Source of the DNA: Fragilaria crotonensis
Lineage: Eukaryota > Bacillariophyta > Fragilariophyceae > Fragilariales > Fragilariaceae
DNA length: 64,000 nucleotides
Direction: 5' to 3'
NCBI GenBank assembly: GCA_022925895.1
Contig: JAKSYS010000146.1
Coordinates: 41,903 to 105,902, forward strand
In this document: piece by piece, positions 55,481 through 64,000 of the stretch
Layout of the letters: each line of letters starts with the position of its first letter
How positions within the stretch are numbered: the first letter of the stretch is position 1
Position numbers and translations under genes: made by a program
Notes under the pieces: generated by a model
What the model was told of the DNA's origin: nothing
The model's input: the letters and a program-made list of their open reading frames with translations, nothing else
Databases searched by the model: none

Positions 55481-57453
55481 GTCTGTGCTGTGTCCATTTT
55501 CTTTTCAGACCGTCACAATGATGCGCTTCTTCTGTTCTGCACGACTTCCTGCTCCAGTCTTCCGGACATGACCAAAGTAGCTTTGGTCATATGTAGGACT
55601 ACCGTGAAGCAGCAACTGGAGTACATATCTCCCAGATATCCTCTGAGAAGTACAAAGCCAGGACTGAATCTCCATAGCATTAATGCTCAATGGCTCTATT
55701 ACGGCAGGTTGAAATTTCAAAGCTTGTACAACAAGCAAGTGACAATTCAGATCAACTTTGCATAGCATACTCAATTGTTTGGCACAATGATTTTTCAAGA
55801 AATCCAAGATGATTGTGACTTCCTTGAATACAGTACCATTAAAGCGGTTTGCTGTCCGGCCTTCAGGAACTTTTCTGCGATGCACAGTTTTTGATGTCGT
55901 GAGTCTGTGTCATCAAGCCCTACACCTCGTTTTGCAGAATCTATGCATAGCTACTACATTGAGAGGGCACTATGTGCTACATAACAAGCACATTAGAATC
56001 CCAACAAAGCCAACAAACAGATGGACAAGGACTCCAATGCATTTGATAGTAGGACATGCAAAGTAAGACAGCATGCATGCCCTCCATCCTTGTTCACATA
56101 GCTCATCAAGAAGACCGATTCTGCTATTGAAGTCAGAGAACTAGTACCTGGAGATATGATAGTACTAGCGGGAACTTTGCCTTCTTAATTCCTTGGCCCT
56201 ATGTGGATTGTTAGGTTGCAGATAGTCAATGTAACCCTACCACCACGATTCACTCGGAGCGACCTGCAACTTTCATGTCATAGACTCCAGTCGTAAGACT
56301 TCACTCTGCTGCCACTTAATTTTCTGCCAGAACATGTTGTCCAAAGTAAGGCATGCCTTTATCGTTTGTTGTCATTGTTTTCTTGCATGAGCTATTTGTC
56401 GAATTTCTCCTGCTGGTCAATCTCGCAACTTCAGTCAAATCAATCATTTTTAGTGAGCAGACCTTCCACACCACCTCCACAAAGGTCCTTCAGCATGTCA
56501 ATTTGCAAAAAGTCTTGAAGCTTTCACACCCATGGTTGCTTGAGAAATGGCTTCAAAGGGGGTGGATGGAGGTAGAATATGCTTTGACAAATAATGTCTC
56601 CAGTCATGGCTGGTAGCGAATACTCCAGTGTCGATATTTGATGGCAACCGGGTCCTCTTAAAAAAAGGTGTCGATTGTCGATTGTCGATATTTGTCAACT
56701 ATGTTGAGAACGTAAGCGTTGATTTTTCTTAAAAATGTCGATCTTTATTGTCTGTAAGGATCGGCCTGAGTCGATATCAATATTTTGTTGATTGAACCAG
56801 TGAAGATGCGCATGCGTGATAGAGACGAACCCGGTTCCAGGTGAACCTCTAAAAACCGATACTACTAAGAACACCGGAAGACATGACAAATCCGGTTTGA
56901 TTTATTTAACTGAAGAAGCACAGCAATGATCTGCGACCTGAGAAAACGACACAACCTGGGGGACATTCTGAAGTGTACCTCTGCCTTGTACTGATCAAGA
57001 AGTAGAAAACCGTAATGATATCCCGATTCTCCGGATGTCCCTTTCAAGGATAAGAACCGCATATGAGCCTCACGCCGAAAATAGTCATTTCGTCAATCTT
57101 GGTTGACCTTCAATACCGCGATCGAAAACGGTATTTACGGTGCAGGATAAATAGTTTTACCGGAGACAAGACCTCTGCAATATAGAGTTTCCCACGACGT
57201 TTCTGTTAGTTGCTCCGAAAAAACGTCGTTCCTTATCTGTAAAAGGTGTTGGTCGGATGCCGCTGACAATTGTCCCATAATGAATAGAATGATCAAATCT
57301 CCGAACTCGTGTTACAGTCATAGGTCATCCCGAGGAGAATTTCGCTGTATGAAAGTGAAGATGAAGGACACTCGAAATCACAATCGGATCTGCATCATCA
57401 CGACGATATGCCACAAAATCTTATTTCAGTGATTTCCTGAAGGTTATTCTGTT
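55481..57453. other. Intergenic with one possible gene remnant
   Basis: No intact gene. A short P-type ATPase-like peptide is listed separately. 56630-56770 is rich in TCGAT/ATCGAC repeats (GTCGATATTTG, GTCGATTGTCGATTGTCGAT). Confidence 0.5.
56102..56188 (+). pseudogene. Possible P-type ATPase fragment
   Basis: 28 codons read LIKKTDSAIEVRELVPGDMI VLAGTLPS then stop. VRELVPGDMIVLAGT matches the conserved actuator-domain block of plasma-membrane P-type ATPases. No flanking similarity was found in any frame, so it is either a tiny remnant or chance. Confidence 0.35.
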
Positions 57454-57808
57454 TCCATCCATCGATCCATCCATCGATCCATCCATCGATCCATCCATCG
57501 ATCCATCCATCGATCCATCCATCGATCCATCCATCGATCCATCCATCGATCCATCCATCGATCCATCCATCGATCCATCCATCGATCCATCCATCGATCC
57601 ATCCATCGATCCATCCATCGATCCATCCATCGATCCATCCATCGATCCATCCATCGATCCATCCATCGATCCATCCATCGATCCATCGATTGATCCATCC
57701 ATCGATCCATCCATCGATCCATCCATCGATCCATCCATCGATCCATCCATCGATCCATCCATCGATCCATCCATCGATCCATCCATCGATCCGTCCATCG
57801 ATCCATCC
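57454..57808. repeat. 12-bp minisatellite TCCATCCATCGA, about 30 copies
   Basis: 355 bp of TCCATCCATCGA with one irregular unit (ATCCATCGATTGATCC) near 57680-57695 and a C to G change near 57793. All three minus frames are open (DGWI, MDGS, DRWM repeats) because 12 is a multiple of three; coding is not supported. Confidence 0.96.
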
Positions 57809-57819
57809 CGACGCCTGCA

Positions 57820-58128
57820 ATGAACTACGACAGCTACCCAAATAACTCTCCGAGCTCTCTTTCAATTACCTTTCACGATTCCATAGAACAATCCCAATTC
57901 CGCACTGACCCCCCTTCCCTCGCAAAACACAGAACAAGTTCCAGAAACGAAAATCCCGTTCCAACCATCTATAATCCAGTTACCCCTCCTATCTCGAGAT
58001 CGACGTATAATATGCAGTTGAGCCCATGGGAAAACAAGGCATGTATCGAGGCTTCCTCGTTTTCAAGTGGTCTCTCGATGAGAGATGACTATCTCTCCAT
58101 TCAACTTACGATTGCCAAGAGTGCATGA
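57820..58128 (+). CDS. Possible small protein (102 aa)
   Basis: Open frame from an ATG directly after the 12-mer array ([20 protein letters not shown]). Ser-, Pro- and Asn-rich with no motif. Composition is compatible with a disordered protein, but there is no independent support. Confidence 0.25.
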   Translation: MNYDSYPNNSPSSLSITFHDSIEQSQFRTDPPSLAKHRTSSRNENPVPTIYNPVTPPISRSTYNMQLSPWENKACIEASSFSSGLSMRDDYLSIQLTIAKSA

Positions 58129-58976
58129 ATCATGATACGACCCAGACCTTCCCAAGCCCGACAAGTGCTGTTCAGGGTAGACAATTCTCAACATGCAGAA
58201 TCTAGTTATAATTGATTCAACCTATTGTATAGATCAATTTGAGTTGTTGATTCGTGCAATTCTGATACATCCATTTTCGATTACAAGCAAGTCACAAGCA
58301 AGAATGAAACCTGTCACCTTGTTAGTTTGGAACAGGTACGTGTATTCCCTTCGAAAGAATGGTGGTATCTCCTGGAATCCCTCAGGTAACTGGTAGACTC
58401 GAGTGTTCATCTGCAGGTCGAAACCCATGTGAAAACAAACTCCTAAGCAATTCATAATTGCATCAGCGTTGAGTCTAATACCGGTGTACGAAAATCTGGT
58501 AAGCACATGTACCACTGCGTTGGAAAGCATTTCTTGTCGCGATGGAAGTGGAATACTCGGTTTACGAAACAAATGACATACAATGATCACTTCATGTCCG
58601 CTGCGTTAGTCCAACACCATACCGATTCATCTGGTTGGTCTAACATGGCGAAAACTATCAATGCCATTACCACGTCGAGAAACGATGCCCATGCCTGCCA
58701 GGTGCCCTTGGTATCATCCTGTTCTCTAGGGAAGACACGAGTCATCGTGTCATAGTCGCAATGTCTAATCCATCAAAAGGGTTAGACGATATACTTGCAG
58801 TCTATAAGGATGTTCTTGCCTTCCCTATTCAGATTTCCGAATCAAATTCCAATAATCCATTCTCGATCAGCCACTATTCCGAGGTGAACCACCGAGGTGG
58901 ACTCGCGAACGTGGGTAGATGAATTGCTCATTGGAACAACAACAGCATCCTCAAATTCTGATAATCCTAATGATCA
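58129..58976. other. Downstream spacer of NAA50, no gene recognised
   Basis: Only short frames on both strands without motifs. Confidence 0.5.
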
Positions 58977-59480
58977 TTACCTCAGCTTCTTATACAAAAG
59001 GTAGCAATGGGGTGGATCGATTCTGCGATAGTAGTTCTCAACCATTTCTCCTTGCACGAAACCAAACCTGTCAGTGTAAAACCGAATGGCGTCATTGTTC
59101 GATATCTGCACGTGAAGCGCAATCTCGTCCACATTCGCCAACGAATCATCCTTGTTAACTTCATAGTAATCCAGAACGGACTGAATCAACTGCGTCCCGA
59201 CCTCTCGTCCTCGATAGGCGGCTAGTACGCCCAACGTCATGATGTACAGGCGGCTCCGGGTGTCATCGGAAGGTAAGGGTTCTATCCGCGTGCACACAGC
59301 GCCAACCACAAAGCCACCATAATAGGCAAATTTATTGAGGCCCTCGTCCAGCCGAGAAACAATGTCTTTGTAGAAATTGTCATTGTATGATATGGGAAAA
59401 CAGGACGCATTAACTTTGCGAAGGATTTCCACATTATTCTCTGAGATGGCCCCGAACTCGATCTTGAGAGCTTTCGGCAT
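58977..59480 (-). CDS. NAA50: N-alpha-acetyltransferase 50 (GNAT family, 167 aa)
   Basis: Acetylates protein N-termini starting with Met (NatE activity), usually bound to the ribosome-associated NAA10/NAA15 complex. ATG at 59480 (MPKALKIEFGAISENNVEIL). Family hallmarks: CFPISYNDNFYKDIV (about 27-41), VVGAVCTRIE, RLYIMTLGVLAAYRGREVGT, where R-x-x-x-V-G-T is the acetyl-CoA loop, IALHVQISNNDAIRFYTDRF and YYRRIDPPHCYLLYKKL. Length equals the usual 165-170 residues and all conserved blocks are present, so it should be functional. Intronless. A Mutator-like element sits 290 bp upstream of the start codon. Confidence 0.93.
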   Translation of the reverse strand: MPKALKIEFGAISENNVEILRKVNASCFPISYNDNFYKDIVSRLDEGLNKFAYYGGFVVGAVCTRIEPLPSDDTRSRLYIMTLGVLAAYRGREVGTQLIQSVLDYYEVNKDDSLANVDEIALHVQISNNDAIRFYTDRFGFVQGEMVENYYRRIDPPHCYLLYKKLR

Positions 59481-59770
59481 GATAATCGCGCACCTCTCGC
59501 CTCTCGAGACTTATAAGATTGTCGGTTCAAATGTTCTCCTGGAGAGATGTAACGGCGGGATAGGTCAAGAGGGGAAATTCGATACCGTTGTTGGCATTGG
59601 ACGACGTCCTGTCCCTGATCAGAACGCAATTGCACATCGACCGAGGCGGTGGCGTCGCCACCAGCACAAAATTGAGGATGGTGAGACTACGAATGGTACC
59701 AGGTACAGTACTACAAACTACAAGTACTTGTAGTACTACCGGTAGTCTATGTAATAGAGTATTTCATAGG

Positions 59771-60324
59771 GGAAATTGCTATCGTACCTGTTATCTATTC
59801 CAAAAATTGAAAACACCTGTTATCGGCTATAATATACCCCCTCAAATGACAATAATAGCATGCTAACTTTTACTATATCAAAAACACCTATTATCTTTTT
59901 GCCATGTTTTCAATAGCACCATTTATGTTTTACACAACTTGCAATATCACCTATTACAATTTGCAATAACACCTGTTTCGATTATGCCAATTTCAACTCC
60001 ACGCAAATTATCGTACCCCATAACGTAGAATGCCAACACATTGACACACTTTCAAACGTAAGGATCTCACGCATTGCTTAGCATTATCATGTGCTTCTCA
60101 CTGATGAAATAAGCTGTGTTATTCCATTGACAATGCTTGGTGTGATGGTGTGAGGAAGTATGTGGTCATCTTGTGTGCTCTTGGGTACATTCTGGTCGCA
60201 TTGTCATATGTCTTCAGATTTCTTGGGCTTGAGACGGGTCAGTAACAAAAAATCGCTCGTATACAGTGGTGTACAAATGTACAACGACGATCTTTTATGA
60301 CACCAACACAACACAATCTCATCA
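59771..60324 (+). repeat. Left terminal inverted repeat (554 bp)
   Basis: Pairs with 63465-64000. Differences are scattered single bases and short indels, e.g. near 60235-60290 (CGCTCGTATACAGTGG against CTTATGTGGTGC). The gene starts 84 bp inside. Confidence 0.88.
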
Positions 60325-60407
60325 GCCATTCATCATCATCAACAGCATCACCCTCTCCCTCCCCCTTCCCTTTTTGACAGTCCCTGACACTGATTTCTTG
60401 TCTCATT

Positions 60408-62783
60408 ATGCCACCAAAGAAGAAGCCAAGAAGAGCAGCAGTTGAGAAGAGCTTTTTTCCAGGAGACCCAAGGTTCTCTATTCCTCTCTCGGCACATGCA
60501 GAAGATGTGCAGGCGCTGCAGGAGAATAAGTATTTGAGTACAAACCTGTTGGACTACTTGATCCAAAGAGGAGCTCCATCTCCCACACCACCGTTGCTTC
60601 CCTCTCAGGATGAAGATATATCCGCACCACCATTGTACATTGGTGGATTAGCAACAACTTTCTTCATTGAGAAGGCAAATGAACTGGTGCTCGAATCAAC
60701 GTCGCGAAAGAGCCTTGAAATCATTCGAACGAGCCTGAAGAGCTACAAAGCCACCACCCTTGCCAGGGGATCAAAGCTTGTTGTGCCAATGGTTCATAAG
60801 TCACATTTCTTTGTCCTTGTGATTGAGTTGACTGGAAAGCATGGTTGTGAATTCTACAAGGGTATTGAGTGCTACGACTCGATGGATTTTTGCAGTGCAC
60901 CTACGACAAGGACACGAGGTGCAGCAAGTCATATTCGTGCATTTCTTGCTGAATTTCACAAATTCGCGCTTTACTTTGTCTGTGATGATAAGTTTAAGAT
61001 AGGTCGCCCTCAAACTCAGGTCAAGCACTGCCCATGTCCGACTCAAGGTAATGTGATTGATTGTGGCCTCTTTTCGATTGGTGTGGTTCTGCACATCATC
61101 GACAGTATTCCAATCACCAATGAAACTTTCAAACAAGAACATATGACAAAACTACGTTCTGATTTGGCAACTCACCTTGCCGCTGTTGAAAACTTATCCA
61201 AGTATCCACTTCCTTGCAGTGTCATCAGAGGATGCTTTCCCGCATTGCTCACCATGGACGACACCGATGATGGCAGCATTGTGGTTCTTGGAGTATCAAA
61301 AAATGCAGAGGACTCAGCAAATGCCGAGTCCTCAACTACTGAAGTTGAGGTCATCATGGACGGAAAAGTATCAACAAATGATGTGTCTGCTAATGTTGCA
61401 GAGTCATCCGCAGCCTTCTCATGTAACGTCATTGAGGGTATAGTGGATGGTAATGTAGCAACTAAAGAGTCAGCAGCAAAGGATGCAACACAGTCGCCTG
61501 GCATGCTTAAGCTTCTCATGGAAATGATCTCACCGGCAAGCCGTGCCATGAAGAAGTGTGGAGGCAAGATATTGAGATTTGAGGAAGGAGAGGAGAAGAA
61601 CGATAAGAACGATACTGAAAAGAAGAAGGTTGCTGGCGGTAGCGATATTGTACTAGTGCAAGCCCAGAAGACAGACTCCCAGGGCATGCCAAGTGAAGGT
61701 CAGGAACAACAAGGATGCCAACCACTACAAGCACCTAACAAAATGAACACCGACGCAAAAGAGCATGTTGAAGATGTTGTATTTTCCAAACTAGTGAAGG
61801 AACTCAAAATTGAGTCCTTCAAAAGCCTTGCTGATGTGACTCCAGTCATGGAGCAATACCAGAAGCAGTCGGGATGTCAGGTTGCGATTCGTCAAGTGAA
61901 GGACAAGTTCCGGGTCTACAAATGCGCTGAGCACGTCAACTGTGTGTTCAAGGTTCATGTTGGGAGGAGACGAATAGATGGCAAGTATGTCATCAAGAAG
62001 CAATCTGTGTTGCGTCACACAACGGTCCGTTGTCCACTCAAAGCAAGTGATGGGCGACAGTGGAAACAGCGGCGCGCTGAAAAAGTTCAGGAATACATTG
62101 AAGAGGCTGCAAAAACGAAGGTTGGAATACCAACTGCCCGAGATGTGATGAAAACCGGATCTCTGAAAGGAGATACTGTGTCTTACTTGGCGCATATGAA
62201 ATGTGCTGACCATGTTGGCACTCTTTACATTGTTGCTTCTGTATTGTCAGGAGCTAACGAGGTATATCCGATTGGCTTCCTGCTGTCTTCTGGAAATGAA
62301 GACCGAGAAACATGGACACACTTCCTGACAAAGCTGAAACAGGCTTGCCCTTTTTTGTGTGAAAGGGATGCGACAACTGAGCTGAATCCTTTCATCTTTA
62401 TCTCAGATCGTGACAAGGGACTTCAACAAGCCCTGGATGACGTGTTCCCAGACAACACAAACGTGTTGTGTGTCAAGCACATTGAAGCCAATGTGAAGCA
62501 GAGGTTTGCACAATGTGCGGCATATGTATTTCGGATTGCAACATTCTCTACTCGGCAGGAGAAGTTCTTCATTGATCAAGTACGGAAGCTAAGACCAGCC
62601 GCTGCAACCTACATAGAAAGCATTGATGGATTGTGGAAGAATACATCTTGGCTGGATGAGAACATGAGACTTCCGCCTCGGTATGGAATCATTACATCAA
62701 ACACAAGCGAATCTGCCAATAGCATGTTCCTTACTCGCAGCATGCCATGGCTCAAGCAATCGAGAAGATTATTGACATCATGA
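60408..62783 (+). CDS. Ulp1-like protease / Mutator transposase fusion (791 aa to first stop)
   Basis: ATG at 60408 (MPPKKKPRRAAVEK, basic, nuclear signal-like). Residues about 80-260 resemble a Ulp1/C48 cysteine protease: His in HKSHFFVLVIEL, Asp in IECYDSMDF, Gln and Cys in PTQGNVIDCGLFSIG. An acidic linker follows, then a zinc-binding type segment (YKCAEHVNCVFKVHVGRRR). The transposase core reads VGTLYIVASVLSGANEVYPI, ISDRDKGLQQALDD (second Asp), VLCVKHIEANVKQRF and ITSNTSESANSMF (third acid). The first catalytic Asp usually precedes HMK...GTLYI, but here the sequence is SYLAHMKCADH: the Asp and about 100 upstream residues seem deleted. The frame breaks at 62750 (next entry). Ulp1 domains associated with Mutator-like elements are known from plants. 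Confidence 0.85.
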   Translation: MPPKKKPRRAAVEKSFFPGDPRFSIPLSAHAEDVQALQENKYLSTNLLDYLIQRGAPSPTPPLLPSQDEDISAPPLYIGGLATTFFIEKANELVLESTSRKSLEIIRTSLKSYKATTLARGSKLVVPMVHKSHFFVLVIELTGKHGCEFYKGIECYDSMDFCSAPTTRTRGAASHIRAFLAEFHKFALYFVCDDKFKIGRPQTQVKHCPCPTQGNVIDCGLFSIGVVLHIIDSIPITNETFKQEHMTKLRSDLATHLAAVENLSKYPLPCSVIRGCFPALLTMDDTDDGSIVVLGVSKNAEDSANAESSTTEVEVIMDGKVSTNDVSANVAESSAAFSCNVIEGIVDGNVATKESAAKDATQSPGMLKLLMEMISPASRAMKKCGGKILRFEEGEEKNDKNDTEKKKVAGGSDIVLVQAQKTDSQGMPSEGQEQQGCQPLQAPNKMNTDAKEHVEDVVFSKLVKELKIESFKSLADVTPVMEQYQKQSGCQVAIRQVKDKFRVYKCAEHVNCVFKVHVGRRRIDGKYVIKKQSVLRHTTVRCPLKASDGRQWKQRRAEKVQEYIEEAAKTKVGIPTARDVMKTGSLKGDTVSYLAHMKCADHVGTLYIVASVLSGANEVYPIGFLLSSGNEDRETWTHFLTKLKQACPFLCERDATTELNPFIFISDRDKGLQQALDDVFPDNTNVLCVKHIEANVKQRFAQCAAYVFRIATFSTRQEKFFIDQVRKLRPAAATYIESIDGLWKNTSWLDENMRLPPRYGIITSNTSESANSMFLTRSMPWLKQSRRLLTS

Positions 62784-63442
62784 CGAGTCGCATTTCAAGA
62801 AATAGAATGAAGTATGTTGACAAGAATCCAGATAATGTTGCTGCTGTCTGGCAAAGGATTAGAGAAAAGGGATGCCGGCTTTGATGTGTACGAGTTGGCA
62901 AGTGGAGGAGGGCAATATAAGGTAACACCTCAAACACAAGAAATGAGTTCGGGGATCGTGCAACACATAATTGGTAATCGAAAGGTGGTGTACTTGTGGC
63001 TTCTGGCAAGATATTGGTATTCCGTGCCGTCACTTCATGGCATGTTTTGAAAATTGAGAGATAGAATGGAATTCACAAGTCTGTTGTCTGAATCACACGA
63101 TGGCATACCAGACTTTTACAAGTACAAGGCACTGCAGCTTTATGAACCGAACATTGTTCCAGTTGTGGTAGACAATTGGTTATGACGGAAAACAAAGCCT
63201 CCACCAAGAATCAAGAGACAACCTGGTAGACCAAAAGTGAAAAGATACCGCAGACGGAGTGAACTCTCTGACCCATCAAAGTCGCCAATTGTGTGTTCCA
63301 AATGTAGAGAGCGTGGACACAATCGCCGAACATGTGGAATGAAACCAAAGGTGGTCCTTACAGAGGTTGCTGACAACAAACAAGAAAAGTGTCTTAAAGT
63401 AGTTCAAGTTGCATGTATATGTGTTGTGGGTGTTGTTGCTTG
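62745..63442 (+). pseudogene. Out-of-frame C-terminal part of the same transposase: SWIM and zinc knuckle
   Basis: Continuation in shifted frames: QAIEKIIDIMTSRISRNRMK (62750-62810), FDVYELASGGGQYKVTP (62880-62930), SWIM finger CTCGFWQDIGIPCRHFMACF (62990-63048), FTSLLSESHDGIPDFYKYKA, and KPPPRIKRQPGRPKVKRYRR leading to the zinc knuckle CSKCRERGHNRRTC (63297-63338), ending 63442. At least four frameshifts or stops separate these pieces. They are in the right order, so the gene was full length before decay. Confidence 0.82.
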
Positions 63443-63464
63443 ATCATGAAGAACAGCTACTTCA

Positions 63465-64000
63465 TGATGAGATTGTGTTGTGTCATGGTGTCCAAAAGAT
63501 CGTTGTACATTTGTACAGCACCACATAAGATTTTTTGTTACTTACTCCGCCCAAGAAATCTGAAGGCATATGACAATGCGACCAGAATGTACCCAAGAGC
63601 ACACAAGATGACCACATACTTCCTCACACCAACACGCCAAGCATTGTCAATGGAATAACACAGCTTATTTCATCAGTGAGAAGCACATGATAATGCTAAG
63701 CAATGCATGAGATCCTTACCTTGAAAGTGTGTCAATGTGTTGGCATTCTACGTTATGGGTGATAATTTGCGTGGAGTTGAAATTGGCATAATCGAAACAG
63801 GTGTTATTGCAAATTGTAATAGGTGATATTGCAAGTTGTGTAAAACATAAATGGTGCTATTGAAAACATGGCAAAAGATAATAGGTGTTTTTGATATAGT
63901 AAAAGTTAGCATGCTATTATTGTCATTTGAGGGGGTATATTATAGCCGATAACAGGTGTTTTCAATTTTGGAATAGATAACAGGTACGATAGCAATTTCC
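63465..64000 (-). repeat. Right terminal inverted repeat (536 bp, touches window edge)
   Basis: Inverse of 59771-60324; the end of the element may be 1-2 bases beyond the window. Confidence 0.88.

Larger units (their letters stand above)
59771..64000. mobile_element. Mutator-like element with about 540-bp inverted ends and Ulp1-transposase gene
   Basis: GGAAATTGCTATCGTACCTG at 59771 reappears inverted at the window's right edge (64000). Mirror similarity runs inward to 60324 on the left and 63465 on the right. The last one or two terminal bases (GG) and the right target duplication lie outside the window. The ends carry AACACCTGTTATCGGCTATA and repeated AACACCT(A/G)TT motifs. The internal gene is on the plus strand. 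High similarity of the two ends suggests recent movement, although the gene has lesions. Confidence 0.9.

Noticed and set aside
54340-55571. ORFs of 330-390 codons over the GTTTCT/TTC tract
   Set aside because: They are pure simple-sequence translations (CFCF, FFF, LLL, EEE, ETET), with short non-repetitive ends lacking motifs.
57398-57865. ORFs of 120-155 codons on the minus strand over the 12-mer array
   Set aside because: Produced by a 12-bp period with no stop in any minus frame; not called as genes.

Overview
The window looks like nuclear DNA of a diatom. The left edge carries a microsomal delta-12 fatty-acid desaturase with the MGKGGRS start and His boxes of the diatom enzymes. A DUF6824 protein, a domain I know as strongly expanded in diatoms, lies near 25.4 kb. 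Introns are few and short (62-216 bp) with GT..AG ends. Host genes are intact single- or two-exon units separated by long stretches of decayed mobile DNA and simple repeats.

Layout. 0-0.85 kb: desaturase, cut by the window edge. 2.0-11.3 kb: three decayed elements (piggyBac-like, SWIM/Mutator-like, Ty1/copia-like). 13-31.8 kb: host genes: a small acidic protein, a 2OG-Fe(II) oxygenase (one intron), an IQ-like basic protein (one intron), a DUF6824 nuclear protein, an unrecognised protein, a 942-residue five-span membrane protein, and a Cys-rich conserved protist protein. 32.2-41.8 kb: a composite mobile region (below). 42.3-48.3 kb: a 1974-residue protein joining an XPG/FEN-type nuclease domain to a DExH helicase. 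48.4-50.4 kb: a small acidic protein and, divergently, a secreted Cys-rich type I membrane protein. 50.7-57.8 kb: repeats (a 1-kb tandem duplication, exactly 50 copies of a hexamer, about 620 bp of TTC, about 30 copies of a 12-mer). 59.0-59.5 kb: NAA50 acetyltransferase. 59.77-64.0 kb: a Mutator-like element with inverted ends of about 540 bp and a fused Ulp1-like protease/transposase gene.

The most unusual part is 32.2-41.8 kb. Four copies of one terminal sequence (GATTAGAATGCAAGG followed by a TGACGTCA palindrome) face each other as two overlapping pairs, 32164/41376 and 34799/41815. Inside lie a Mutator-type transposase (DDE and SWIM motifs) and a gene resembling a 2-oxoglutarate/Fe(II) dioxygenase. 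That gene sits between two tandem arrays in opposite orientation, and each array unit is itself a 12-bp-stem hairpin. A third array of the same hairpin with a different linker lies further left and has been invaded by a 965-bp inverted-repeat element. The overall form recalls fold-back transposons; I know of no described element with this combination, but I could not search.

Limits: homologies are from memory and motif reading, intron borders are inferred from GT/AG and frame continuity, and no tRNA, rRNA or CRISPR was recognised.
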